From: Collybia mongolica
Taxonomy: Eukaryota > Basidiomycota > Agaricomycetes > Agaricales > Clitocybaceae
Assembly (NCBI GenBank): GCA_013420905.1
Contig: JAAXNY010000005.1
Coordinates: 1,798,001-1,862,000, forward strand
DNA: 64,000 nucleotides
Direction of reading: 5' to 3'
Position 1 is the first letter of the stretch. Each line of letters opens with the position of its first letter. Below, piece after piece: positions 10,378 through 20,848 of this stretch. The position numbers and the translations under genes are program-made. The notes beneath the pieces are model-generated. The model was not told the origin of the DNA. It did not search any database and saw nothing but the letters and a program-made list of their open reading frames with translations.

Positions 10378-12138
10378 ATGGAAATTGATGAAAATCTTAA
10401 TGAAATTTTTGTGCCTGTACCCAATAATCCACTGCACCAAGCTCACAATCAAGTCTATAAGCATTGGGCAAGAGATGTTATGGAAAAAGACATACATCCC
10501 CCGAACAGAATGGGGAGCACGATGCTGTCTGCATCATCCTCCTTGATGGACATGATGTTACCATCATCATCTATCATTGATGCTGGCCCCACCCAGCCAA
10601 AACATTTCAACCAAGTTATGGTTGGAGCATCTACCTTACAGGAGGTCAATGCTCTTGCTGAGAAATCAAATTTCAAGGTAAGTAATACTATTGGGGTGCA
10701 CAATCATTGCCATGATCAACACTCTTTTGAGCAGGCTAGCATTGGGAGCAATACTAGTCTGATAACATCTATTATGCCAGAAGTGGCAAGACATGTTACA
10801 TGGAAGACACCTGAAGTAGAAAGTGTATCAGTGATCACACAAACCAGGGTCCAGTCGGAAAGTCTATCATTGCAACCTCCTTTCAAATTGGCAGATTATT
10901 CGGCAGAAGATTATTGCTTTAGTGACGACATCGGCGTGAAAGGCACTCAAGGCACTGCTATACTTCCAGTGCGTGAATCAAAGACCACAATTGTCGCGTT
11001 CACACCACGCCAGCGTGCTTCAACCCATGGTGCACATATTACAAGGACAAATCTCGCACGGTTGCTCAAATATTCTTCTGCACAAGAAAGTATGCAGGGC
11101 GTTACGGGCAATTCGCATATCATGTTGAATGCCACTTTGCCAACCATGGAAGGACGAGTAACCATGTCATTCAGGATCGGACGGACGTTGGGGCCACCAA
11201 TCTCCGGAGTACCCTGCCAATCTTCACAATCAGCTATCGGGCATTTTGGTACTGATTTTATTGAACACCAAGCCTCTGATTACCATAACAATCCTGTCCC
11301 TTTATTGGTGAACGCAGTTCCCACCCCACCCCACCGAGAATATGGGCTTGAAATTGCGATGGTGCCGGATGAAGCGGAGGTGGGAAATCACACGGCCGGC
11401 GAAGGCAACAAGGAGAAAGAAAATCCCGAAGAACGGTCTCAAAGAAGTCTTTCCCAGATTTTTGCATCGCCTCCCGTTTTAACAACAGCCAAGTCCGAGG
11501 CTCCAATCAGTGGGTTGAAGAAAGCCATCCAGTTACAGGTTAGCAAGCGGAGCGAGTCTCGACGGCAGGATTGGAAGGTGGTTGTTGGGAAACGGAAGAG
11601 GGATGGAGAGGGAGCTGTGGCCATGCAGCCTGTGTTGTTGCGGAAAGAGACCCCGGATAAGCGCCAAATGACAATGCGATTAACGGACTCAAATCTCGTT
11701 GCCAGTTTGGATGTCAGCTCGTCTGATCAGCATGCGCAACCCTGGGCTTCAGGCGCTTTCATTCCGAGGAATAGGCGCCTTAGCCTCAACAGCTCTAATC
11801 CTGAGCCTCCTAGACATCCAAGGCGCATCAAGTTCTTGACTCTTCCTATGGTCATCGAGTGGAAGACCCAACTTGACCGAATTAACTATCTCTATGAACA
11901 GGAAAAAATTAGTCAGGCCGATGTGGATAAGCTGGAAGAAGTCTTGTTGGTGGTAAGGGCAAACATGGATCACCCATTCCTGACTGCAGATTGGGTCAAA
12001 CAAGCCAAGATGGTGATGAGATTGAAAGAATTCCGCCACAAGGGTAAAGGCGTATTCACTCTTACTTCGAAGAGAGCCGCAAGGGAGATTTTTAATTTTT
12101 GGAAGGACTCACCGAAATTTGGGATGGCATGTATGTGA
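10378..12138 (+). CDS. Orphan protein with TFIIS-N / LEDGF-IBD-like C-terminus
   Basis: One intronless frame of 586 aa. I do not recognise the first ~480 residues: they are Ser/Thr/Gln-rich, with basic patches (GKRKRDG, RRIKF) that could be nuclear signals. The last ~105 residues (from about 11821) are predicted helical, with LDRINYLYEQEK, DVDKLEEVLLVVR, LTADWVKQAKMVMRLKEFR and AAREIFNFWKD. That spacing recalls the integrase-binding/TFIIS N-terminal bundle, which ends in a short helix with a W/F-K near its end. A role in transcription elongation or chromatin is only an inference from this resemblance. An open minus frame (10162-10497) overlaps the first 120 nt, so the true start could be a later ATG such as 10510. 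The gene sits between a heat-shock element and a pogo transposon. Confidence 0.5.
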   Translation: MEIDENLNEIFVPVPNNPLHQAHNQVYKHWARDVMEKDIHPPNRMGSTMLSASSSLMDMMLPSSSIIDAGPTQPKHFNQVMVGASTLQEVNALAEKSNFKVSNTIGVHNHCHDQHSFEQASIGSNTSLITSIMPEVARHVTWKTPEVESVSVITQTRVQSESLSLQPPFKLADYSAEDYCFSDDIGVKGTQGTAILPVRESKTTIVAFTPRQRASTHGAHITRTNLARLLKYSSAQESMQGVTGNSHIMLNATLPTMEGRVTMSFRIGRTLGPPISGVPCQSSQSAIGHFGTDFIEHQASDYHNNPVPLLVNAVPTPPHREYGLEIAMVPDEAEVGNHTAGEGNKEKENPEERSQRSLSQIFASPPVLTTAKSEAPISGLKKAIQLQVSKRSESRRQDWKVVVGKRKRDGEGAVAMQPVLLRKETPDKRQMTMRLTDSNLVASLDVSSSDQHAQPWASGAFIPRNRRLSLNSSNPEPPRHPRRIKFLTLPMVIEWKTQLDRINYLYEQEKISQADVDKLEEVLLVVRANMDHPFLTADWVKQAKMVMRLKEFRHKGKGVFTLTSKRAAREIFNFWKDSPKFGMACM

Positions 12139-12426
12139 TGAAAATGGTGGTGTGGGTCATGGATTCCTAGAAAGTCCATGTAGTTGAAGAATTAATACAA
12201 AGTTGAACAAACTGATGAGGTCAAGGTAGCTACGGTGAGGGAAACTGGGAAAAGTCGAGACGTCAATGACACAAGTAACAAGGCTGGTCGTTAGCGCTTA
12301 GCACTTTAGCTTTGGCAGCCATCGTTATCCTCAGTAGAAAAAATAGACAGATATTTCGACATTAGTCAAAAAAGTACAATTTTCGGCTAACTTTGAGCTG
12401 ATTTTTACGCAACTTTTCCCCGACTA

Positions 12427-12450
12427 CAGTCAAACCTGCCTTAACCCATA
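12427..12450 (+). repeat. Left terminal inverted repeat of pogo element
   Basis: 24 bp from CAGTCAAACC to AACCCATA, identical to the reverse complement of 14993-15016. Together with the flanking TA this gives a 26-bp perfect match. Confidence 0.95.
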
Positions 12451-12456
12451 CCTATG

Positions 12457-12500
12457 ATAACCCATAACCTGTTAAAACCCATAGGTTTTGGGCTTCCACG
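12457..12500 (+). repeat. Left subterminal direct repeat of pogo element
   Basis: 44 bp starting ATAACCCATAACC and ending GGCTTCCACG. A closely related 43-bp copy lies at 14944-14986 in the same orientation, so these repeats are direct although the outer ends are inverted. The AACCCATA core also occurs inside the TIR. Binding by the transposase is inference. Confidence 0.85.
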
Positions 12501-12617
12501 GACTTCGTTCACAGGGGAATTCAAGAACCCTCCCATACTCAATAACCCATAGGCCCAGAGGTGGGTCATAACCCATACTTTACCTAAAACTGAGCCCGCC
12601 GGGCAGAGGATGATCTT

Positions 12618-14858
12618 GTGGAGCAGTTTATAATTAGTGTCTACAATTTGAAATACATTGCCACAAATCGGAATGAGCCCAGTGATGGTTTTCCTAGCTC
12701 AACATACCATACAATGAAGAAAAAACCGCTTGAAGTGCTCAAGGCAGGCCTCGCTCGACTAAAGGAAACAATAAAGACACATAAAGATGCTCTCTCCACA
12801 CGTCTATTCAACAAGGAACACATTTCCGAAGAAGATGAACATTGGTTGGATAATGAAGCCAATCTCGTTGATGAGGATACAGTTGTTGACCTCCTGGATA
12901 AGGCTTCCGACTATGAGCATGGACTGCAACGCTTAAATTCGCAGCAGAAAGTGCTTTTGGAGAAACTCAAGGAGTTGGGGGGAGGTATCAAAAAGGTGGC
13001 AGGCCAAAAGAGAAAGCGTACATGCATCACTATGAGTTTGAGTATAAAATAACCCATGTGGTACTTTAGGACCTGACAAGCCTTGTAAGGTCAAGCCTCA
13101 GGTGGAAAAGCACAAGGAAAAAGAGGCCCCAGTTTTCACAAAGAAGGAAAACGCAACATTGAAACAGAAGATTGAAATCCTTGACTGGCACCACAAGCAG
13201 GGCAAGGGACAGAGTCAAGGCAAGACTGCCGCATACTGGAATGAAACATACCCCAATCTTTGCCTGAAGCAACCAACAATCTCTGCATGGCTAAAGGATG
13301 AGGAGAAGTATCGTCAGTTGTACGCTGAAGAGTTGGGCAAAGGACAAACTGGAAATGCGAAGCAGGTGAAGCAGATGGAGCATCCAGAGGTCAATGAGAT
13401 GCTCAAGCTTTGGATTGCAAAAGCTATGCTGGATGAGGTTCCACTTAGTGGTGAGATCCTCAGACAGAAATGGACTCGCTTTGCAGATCTCGTGGGGGTA
13501 CCAATGGATGAGAGGCTGGTGCTGAGTGAAGGATGGCTGGAAGCACTGAAGAGGCGGTGTGGCTTGAAAAGCTTCAAACGCCATGGTGAGGCTGGCTCTG
13601 GAAGTCCAGAGGAGGTTGAAAGTGAACATGAACGCATCTGCGAGCTTGTTGCAAAGCATGGTTATCAGTTGAAGGATATGTTCAATATGGATGAAACAGG
13701 TCTTTTTTGGGTGTAAGGATTGTCGCTTTTGCTAAAATTCACAACTCACTGTCTTTCAGAATGCCACCAGACCGAGGACTCATGAACAAGCAATCATCTG
13801 GAGTGAAAGGAAACAAGAAGCGACTGACATATGCATTCACAATGAATGCTGATGGCAGCGAGAAACTCCCACCTGTTATCATTGGCAAATTCGAACGCCC
13901 ATGGCCTTTTCAATGCAAATCGGGTGCGCAGTTAGGATTTTATTATCGGAGCAATGCGAAGGCTTGGATGACCACAGTTCTTTATCAAGAGTGGCTTCAC
14001 GACTGGGATGCAAAGTTGCAACGCAATGGGCGAAAAATTGTTTTATTTCAAGACAACTTCAGTGCACATGTCCCACCTGATGACCTTACGAACATCCATG
14101 TTGAAAACTTCTCACCAAATCTCACGGCACATGTCCAGCCAGCTGATGCAGGTATCATTCGGTGCTTCAAAGCTCATTACCATGCCAGTTTCATGAATCG
14201 GGCCATTGATTGGTATGACAACGACATCTCCCCTGCCCAGATTTACGACATCAACATTCTGGAAGCAATGCGTTTGGCCAACATTGCCTGGAACGAGGTT
14301 GACACGACAACGATCCGCAACTGCTGGAGGAAGACAGGAATCCTTCCCGACACACTCCTTGATCCCACCTCTTCGACTACCCCCACTGTCCCCATATCCT
14401 CCCTCCTCAATGACGACCTCAACGATCCTATTGAAGCAGCAGAGAAGGAAGTATCTGATTCCCTATCCCATCTCGAAAGGATCGGTGTGCTGCAACCACG
14501 GAACCGAATGGATCTGGGTGAGCTACTCAACCCAGTAAATGAACACAACCTGTATGATGAGGGAACGGAGGAGGACATTTACCGAGCAGTTTTGGAGCGA
14601 TGCGAGGGAGAGCAGTATAGAGAGAAGAATGCTGGTGATGGTGTGGATGATGACGAGAGTCCCGAGGTCAAACCATCTCGCCAGGAGGCACTTGCTGCTG
14701 TCTCGACCCTTTCAAAGTATGTTGCTGACCTTGATGAACCTTTTGCATGCAAGTTGGAGGTCCTTCTCGCGAGCTTCGGTCGCCAGACACGCTTAGACGC
14801 CTCCCATTCCCTTCGTCCTACAACTCTTACCGAATTTTTTGCTTTCCGAGCCACCTAG
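12618..14858 (+). CDS. Pogo/Tigger-type DDE transposase
   Basis: Three exons (12618-13017, 13070-13712, 13760-14858) give 713 aa; the introns of 52 and 47 nt keep phase. Residues ~30-130 are a basic/acidic coiled-coil extension. Next come a helix-turn-helix region (LKQKIEILDWHHKQG..) and a CENP-B-type second HTH (QPTISAWLKDEEKY..). The DDE catalytic core follows: FNMDETGLFWVMPPDRG (first Asp), FQDNFSAHVP (second Asp) and PADAGIIRCFKAHY (third acidic position). The tail is acidic. By family knowledge it cuts and pastes the element at TA. ATG 12714 is an alternative start that would drop the first 32 residues. No disabling mutation is visible. Confidence 0.92.
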
Positions 14859-14943
14859 ATGTCAAGTAATTATAGATATATGCATAAATACGTTACATTA
14901 TCACTTTAGAAGCCTCATAGAGGACCCTACAACGACCTCTGGT

Positions 14944-14986
14944 ATAACCCATAACCCTTGATAACCCATAGATTTTGGCTTCCACG
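14944..14986 (+). repeat. Right subterminal direct repeat of pogo element
   Basis: 43-bp copy of 12457-12500 in the same orientation, differing by a few substitutions and a 1-nt gap; it ends in the same GGCTTCCACG. Confidence 0.85.
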
Positions 14987-14992
14987 AAAAGC

Positions 14993-15016
14993 TATGGGTT
15001 AAGGCAGGTTTGACTG
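14993..15016 (-). repeat. Right terminal inverted repeat of pogo element
   Basis: 24 bp reading TATGGGTTAAGG..GACTG on the plus strand, the exact inverse of 12427-12450, followed by the TA target duplication at 15017-15018. Confidence 0.95.
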
Positions 15017-15018
15017 TA

Positions 15019-15407
15019 TGTCAAAATTTCGGACTAGGAACTGACTAAACATAACTTCTTTTTTTACTGAGCGTTATCAGAGCCACCAACCTCCCTTTAG
15101 TGAACCTCCTATTTTCCACTTAACATGCAATTCAAATACATCCACTATTATCCAGATCACACTCGCTTAATAATACTGTTGAAAGGGCATACTGTCTTGT
15201 CTTCTGCTCTCGAAAGGAACATCAAACATTCCAAGTCCTGCCCAATATTCCCAAATCGTGAGAAATGGCATTAGTAGTGATAACTAAGTATATAACTTGC
15301 GGTTATGTCAAAATGTATCCAGAAGGGTTACAAAGGCAATGCATGGAAGAAGAACCAAATAGAGTCGAGCCAAGAAGGAAAACATATCATGATATGTGTC
15401 CACTTCG
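15019..15407. other. Intergenic, no gene seen
   Basis: The 389 bp between the right end of the transposon and the forkhead stop codon is AT-rich. Only short frames occur, with no family match. It is presumably the 3' flank of the forkhead gene. Confidence 0.6.
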
Positions 15408-17700
15408 TCAGCCACAAACAGTCTCCACCTTCCTCCGTTTCGCAGCGGGCTCATCGGAATCAGAATCGTCAATTATCACTATTGGTGACCCTATGTTGTC
15501 CTGACCACCCCCACCAACATCCACTGGTACAGGGTCTGGAACGCGAATCACGACGGGGGTGGGAGGCTTTGTCTGGACAACACTTGCAACTGCATTCCCT
15601 TCGGGACCTACACCACTGCTGACATCCATCGCGCCCGTAGGTCTCCTCTCAAGTGGTGTGTTTGTGAACGGCCCGCTACTAGATGCCACACTCCCACCCC
15701 TTTTCCCCGAACCTCGTCCCCTTCTCGCTCCTCTTTCTCGACCTTTTCCGCGTTCTTTGGCTCTCCTTTCTTTCAACGCCTTTACCATATGCGTCGTCAG
15801 AAGTCCCAATGCAGCCCGCATACCCATCTTTTCGATCTCTGTAAGCCTTTCCTTGGTAAGCCCTGAAAATACGTCTGGGTCCAAAATTAGAGTCCGTTCG
15901 TGTAACACCATGTAACCTTCCTTTACGGAATTGTTAGCGTGTGTGGGAGAGTAATCTGCATGTCCTGCCGGAATAGGCCCAAGTATAATAGGAATAATAA
16001 CATCAGGCGCCTGAGCAGGTTGACTTTGCATTTGAGGCGGTTGAGGAGAGGGTCCGGGTGCCGGCAGAGCTTTGGGTACGAAAGGTAACAAGGGGGGGGA
16101 TACTGAGGATTTGTGAGTAGAAGGTGTTGTATTTGAATTGGGTTGCATTATGGAATGCATGCCCCAGTGCGACTGGGTGAGAGCCGTATAAGGATTAGAT
16201 GCAGAAGCAGAATATCCTGATGTTACATTGTTAAGCTGGGATGTAGTTTGCATGTGCGTTTGATAGGGATGGGTGGGGTACGCAAAGACACCTGTGGTGG
16301 TTGACGTTGAGTTCGTAATCACAGTAATACTAGTACCTGATGTGCTCGCAACTGCGGTGGTTGGTGCAGGTACTGCAGACGCTGAAAGCGAAGATTTCAT
16401 GACGAGTGGGGCGGATGTGAGTGGTGGTGGTAGAGGTCCTCCTTTAAGATCGCCCTTGATACTCCTCTTCAAAGCAGGTTCCAAAATACCCTTGTCCTTC
16501 TTTCTTCCTTTGCCATCTTTCCCACCAGCCTGAGATCCCGCAGCCTTAGCCTCCTGGTCCTCCAAGGCTTGTGAATGCTTCTCATCTAATGTCCAAAAAA
16601 ATCCTTTCCCTCTGTCGCCGCCACACCTTTCCAACTTCTGAAAAGCTCGACTTGATGACAAATTGTGACGGACTGAGCTCTAGATGCATAGTACGTAAGT
16701 GAGAAGTTTTAGCTACACCACAAGGGTCATACCATCCACGCTCCATCTGCGTATCGGTAATATTCGTGTGTATTGATAATCCACGAACAGATCTCCTGCA
16801 AGGTCGCTTTATCACCAATGGCTTTGATGGCCCGATAGATTAGTTGTGCGTAGGTAAACGGTGGTTTAGGGGGCATCTCGTCTGGTTTTGGCCTTGGGGT
16901 TGAAAGAAGATCATCCCCCTTCTTTCGTTTCTTAGAAGTGACTTTGTTCGGTTTTCCAATTGCATTGGAGTTGGGAAGTTGCGGTTGAGGGGGGACGAGG
17001 GGAGATCTCGGTTCAGATTGTAATTCTGGTTTGGGTATGGCTCTAGATGCGAGTTGAGGCTCTGGAGGTGGCGCGGGAAGTTTGTGGTCTGTAGGTGGTG
17101 GCGGGGTATGCGACGGTTGAGAGGATGGAGGGGATATTGATGTGATGTCGAGAGAGGGAGAACGTGCGCGGTTATTTGATGACTGTGAGCTAGGCGATGG
17201 AGTATCTTCTGGTGGAGGAGGTGGAGGAAGAACAAAGAGAAACGTGCGTGATGCAATTTGTATTTGGGACCTACAGCCAACCTCGTGTTATTGTCAAAAA
17301 TGCATCCGAGAAAGATAAGTGCAAACCTTTCCCCGAGAGGAGCTCGTGTACCGCTCGCGGACCACACCCCGTCGACCCAAGCACCATTTCTTCCGATGAC
17401 AGCAAGCACAAAGCGGTCCTCATCCTGGTCAAATTCAATCTTCGCGTGAAGACGCGAAACACTCTTTAAAGCGCCAAGATCGACATCGACGGCCACAGGC
17501 TCAGCAGTTGACGACGTGGCGGCGTTCGGGTTCGGCGCGCACCGCCGACCGATGGTTACTGAAAGTGTTTGAATGTAGAACGTGAAATGAGGGAAGACAA
17601 GTGAATAATATGCGGAAATCTTGTCTTGTGGTGGAGGCGTCTGCTCCTGTTTCATTTGAATGGGAGCAGAGAGTGATGGTGAGCGTGTCCGGATATCCAT
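15408..17700 (-). CDS. FHA-forkhead transcription factor
   Basis: Three exons (17700-17327, 17270-16733, 16679-15408) give 727 aa with introns of 56 and 53 nt in phase. Residues ~30-145 are an FHA domain (TIGRR, SVSRLHAKIEFDQDEDRF, GRNGAWVDGV, PLGERSQIQI), a phosphothreonine reader. A Pro/Ser-rich linker follows, then a forkhead domain at ~295-400 (PPKPPFTYAQLIYRAIKAIG, EICSWIINTHEYYRYADGAW, MSSVRHNLSSSRAFQKLE, GKGFFWTLDEKH). The tail is Ser/Thr/Pro-rich with one more Arg/Gly-basic stretch. The FHA wording (GRNGAWVDG) resembles Fhl1, the ribosomal-protein gene factor, more than Fkh1/2, but that assignment needs a phylogeny. It is divergently arranged with the MTFP1-like gene, 146 bp apart. 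Confidence 0.92.
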
Positions 17701-17792
17701 GGTGTAGGTGAGCTAGGTGGTGGCGGCGACGAGCTCGAGCGTTGGTCGTCGTTCCAATCAATGACAAGAGTCAAGACAAAGTTCCTTATTTC

Positions 17793-17798
17793 CACGTG
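17793..17798. promoter_or_regulatory. CACGTG site in forkhead/MTFP1 divergent promoter
   Basis: A palindromic E-box lies in the 146-bp gap between the forkhead start (17700) and the MTFP1-like start (17847), so it could serve both genes. Such sites are bound by bHLH factors; function here is inferred. Confidence 0.4.
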
Positions 17799-17846
17799 AT
17801 ACACAAACTACATTTACTCTAAATTAATTGATTACTTAATTATTCC

Positions 17847-18622
17847 ATGGCTTCAACCCCAATCACACTCAACGCTGTCCAGAATGCAGTCGATACCCTT
17901 GCAAACACGGATGCGGACAGTACGGACTCTGAAGTTCGATATCTGGCCTACGGTGCTCGTCTAAGGACCGCTCTGCGCTCGGGCACACGCTATGTCGCCT
18001 ATGTAAGTCCGCAATACCTCCGTACTTTACTAAGTTGATACCTGGGTCTTGGCGTAGACAAGTGATGTTGGCGAGGCCTTCCGTCCGGTCGTTCCCTCCT
18101 GGATAGTGACTGCCGCATATGGTGTCTCTTGGCTCTATCTAACAGGGTGAGGGAATATGTCACAAACGGTACCCTATTCTCAAGTTACGCACCTAGTGAC
18201 GTCGGGTACGAGTCATATAAAGCACACCATCGCGGTCCTACCCCGATCGAGGCTGCCAATTTCTCCGAGCCCACTCGTATTGGAATCGCAGCCGTCCAAC
18301 GGGCTGCTTTCCAATCCATTGCATCAATGTGTGTTAAACTCGGAGGTTAAAAATAACGCGAACCTGATAGGAATTTCACAGGGCCCTTCCTGCATTCACA
18401 ATACATACTGCCGTTGCACAGGCGAAGAAGGTCTTTAAGAATACCCAGAATCCCCGCATCAAGGCATGGGGTCCCACCTGCACTGGCCTTGCTATCATTC
18501 CTATTTTACCATATCTATTCGATCATCCAGTAGAGCGCGCCACCGATCGTGTATTTGATTGGATCCGACAGAAACTTGTCGAGCGAAAGCAGCCACCCAA
18601 CAACAAACGCGAGCTGTGGTGA
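17847..18622 (+). CDS. MTFP1: Mitochondrial fission process protein 1 (MTP18) homolog
   Basis: Four exons (17847-18002, 18058-18146, 18197-18328, 18382-18622) give 205 aa. The introns of 55, 50 and 53 nt all keep phase. Conserved blocks: SEVRYLAYGARLR, TSDVGEAFRPVVP (family motif NEVGESFRP..VP), VTAAYGVSWLYL, AFQSIASMALPAFTIHT (family S.AiPgFtin) and WGPTCTGLAIIPILPYLFDHPVERATD (family IP.I..PID..VD). Several segments are hydrophobic enough to be membrane-spanning. Family members are inner-membrane proteins influencing fission and permeability. The stop TGA is at 18620-18622. Confidence 0.9.
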
Positions 18623-18841
18623 ATGGAACAATACTGGTAGAGCAAAACGATGCTGTTTTGTGGCACTTTGCAAAACGTTCATGGGTCAGATCTAGACTTC
18701 CATGCACTTTTTTTTTTTCATTTGTTCAACATCATAAATATACCACCCAACTCGACATCTCCATAATATACATAACCCTAATTAGATCCGCTATAAGTAA
18801 AGATGACAACAAGACAGCCACAATATCATGTAAAACGCCTT

Positions 18842-20473
18842 CTACAAATTCGTTTTCCCAAGTGCCAAAGGAATGGAGCTGATACTGCTGGGGGGGATCA
18901 GCCCCACTTCGGTGACAACAACCGTTATACATGTCGGGGGTGTCAAATCGTACAGGGGATTCAAAATTTCAAGGTTTGATGTAGGCGGAAGATCCTTCGC
19001 GTTTTGTTTTACATCCGAAATCCGCGCTGGTGCTGCGTGCAAAGATTAGTATCTAACGGGTTCAGCCGGAACGGGGCTTAGCTTACCGAGTTCATTCTTT
19101 CCAAACCCATCCAACATAACTCCCTCACTGAATTTATAGGTTTCGCAACAGACCATCACAGGAACAGAGTGGCCCTTAGCCATCATTGCTACTAGGGCCG
19201 TTCCGGCACGCGAATAAACTGCCCCATTTGAGCTGAGCGAATGTGCACCAAGGAGGACGGTTGTGACTTCGGTTATCACAGAAGGTAGCGCTGGTAAAAG
19301 TGTGTATGTGCAGGGTATCGGTGGATCCGTACTGGCCAGTCGTCGCAAAAGCTTTTTGCCTAATTGTAAATTGTTGGAAGATAGTTGATCGAGTGGGAAA
19401 CATAGCTCGTACCCTCCAGTAAAGGTCGTGAATCAACCACGATGACAGAAAATCGTTTCCCTTCCTTGTGTGCGTTTAGTAAGATTTTCTCGACGACGGA
19501 TGATCTTTTAATTACTCTTAAATTGCGGCGTGGGTTTTATACAACATTCAGATCGTACCTCGCATAGGTAAGAATGACGTCTTCATCGTTAATTTTCTTG
19601 CCAGCAAGTTCTTGTATGACTTCATCTGCAATGATAATTCGATCCCGAATGTAATTGTCAATTTTGTCACACAGGTCATCTTTTGCCTAAGCTCCAATAG
19701 TCAGCGACACTTCCGGCGCCAAAAGTGAGCATTTAACTCGCATCTTGCTCGATCATATCAATATCTGAACCGCTGATTTCTAATTTCAGTTGCCTGATTG
19801 CGTTCCCCATCGTCACTGACATCGGGCGTGCTGATACGAGATGCGTAATTTGGGGTGATAAGTGCGTCATGAGGTGTCGCGAGAGGGTATTATGACTGGG
19901 TGTGGTATAATCTTGGATCACCTATGTCAATCGTTAAAATGACTTATCACGAGCCTAGAAAAGACAGAGCACCTTTTTGAAAGCAAGCAGCGTGGCAATA
20001 CATCGAGCGTTCGAACCACATATCCGGAACTCGGAGAAGAGTAATCCGAGCCTGACAATCGCAGGATGTATGTCTCCTTTTAAGGAATGGCCCACAGGTT
20101 TCGGGAGTCCAAAGTGCGAAAATATGCGTAATCCTCGCGACCTCACTCCCGTTGAATCGTCCATCCCGAGAGCAGCGTTAACAGTTGCGTCTTTTTGAGC
20201 TGATGACCTCGAAGCTGTAGCTCCTGCACTAGCATCTCCTGGGAATTTTCTTTGCAAAGGTGTCGAGGGTTGTTTGGGTTTGGGCGTTGTTGGGGCAGCA
20301 GATCCACCTGCCGCGGAAGCTGCAGGGTTTTGCTTTTGAAGTAGTTTGGCAGCTCGTTGCTTGTCCTGTAATTCCCGCCTCTCTGCTTTGGTCATCGACT
20401 TCTGAGATGGCTGGGATGTTGCTGCCTTGACCGTTATCGCTACAGCCATTTCTGGATTTGTTGGAACTGGCAT
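18842..20473 (-). CDS. GCD2: Translation initiation factor eIF2B subunit delta
   Basis: Six exons on the minus strand; the start ATG is at 20473. The N-terminal ~90 residues are Lys/Ala/Ser-rich. The C-terminal regulatory eIF2B alpha/beta/delta domain follows: SHFGLPKPVGHSLKGDIHPA, FRICGSNARCIATLLAFKK, NTLSRHLMTHLSPQITHLVSAR, DEDVILTYA, GKRFSVIVVDSRPLLEG, SSNGAVYSRAGTALVAM, PVMVCCETYKF, and the closing NPLYDLTPPTCITVVVTEVG. eIF2B is the GDP/GTP exchange factor for eIF2 and the delta subunit is part of the integrated-stress-response sensor. The second intron (19687-19741) appears to use a GC..AG pair. It shares a 375-bp divergent promoter with RAT1. Confidence 0.94.
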
Positions 20474-20848
20474 ATTGAAGGAAATCGGGTGTGGTAAAAC
20501 ACGATAATGACGTAACTATGGCTTGGGCTTGTATAGTCAATTTGTTGAAGAAAGTGATTGGTGAATGTTTATCGCAAAATTATTGATTCAAGGTGAGATC
20601 GCGTCGGGTCAGTCGAGTCACAAAGTGAATGACATCTGAAATTCAATCACGTGCACCATTTTCTTGATACATGGACAAACTTCCTTATATAATGTAATTA
20701 GTTAGCGTATTCAGTTCAATTTTCGGCTCATCACCACCGCAATCCACGACAACGACAGAAGCACCAGTAGGCGGCCTCAGCGACGAGCCACACAACGAGG
20801 ATATACATATCTATCTCAGAGCTTCTATAGAAGAGAACTAGGTTGAGT
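20474..20848. promoter_or_regulatory. Shared divergent promoter of GCD2 and RAT1
   Basis: The 375 bp between the GCD2 start (20473, minus) and the RAT1 ATG (20849, plus) must hold both promoters. It contains CACGTG at 20648-20653 and a TATATAA-like run near 20694. No coding frame of note. Confidence 0.55.

Larger units (their letters stand above)
12425..15018 (+). mobile_element. Complete pogo/Tigger DNA transposon with TA duplication
   Basis: The element proper is 12427-15016 (2590 bp). It begins CAGTCAAACC and ends in the exact reverse complement. A TA dinucleotide flanks each side (12425-12426 and 15017-15018), the target duplication expected for Tc1/mariner-pogo elements. It contains one spliced transposase gene without visible frameshifts or stops. 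The perfect 24-bp ends and intact gene suggest a young, possibly still active copy. It is inserted between the orphan gene and the 3' end of the forkhead gene and breaks neither. Confidence 0.93.
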
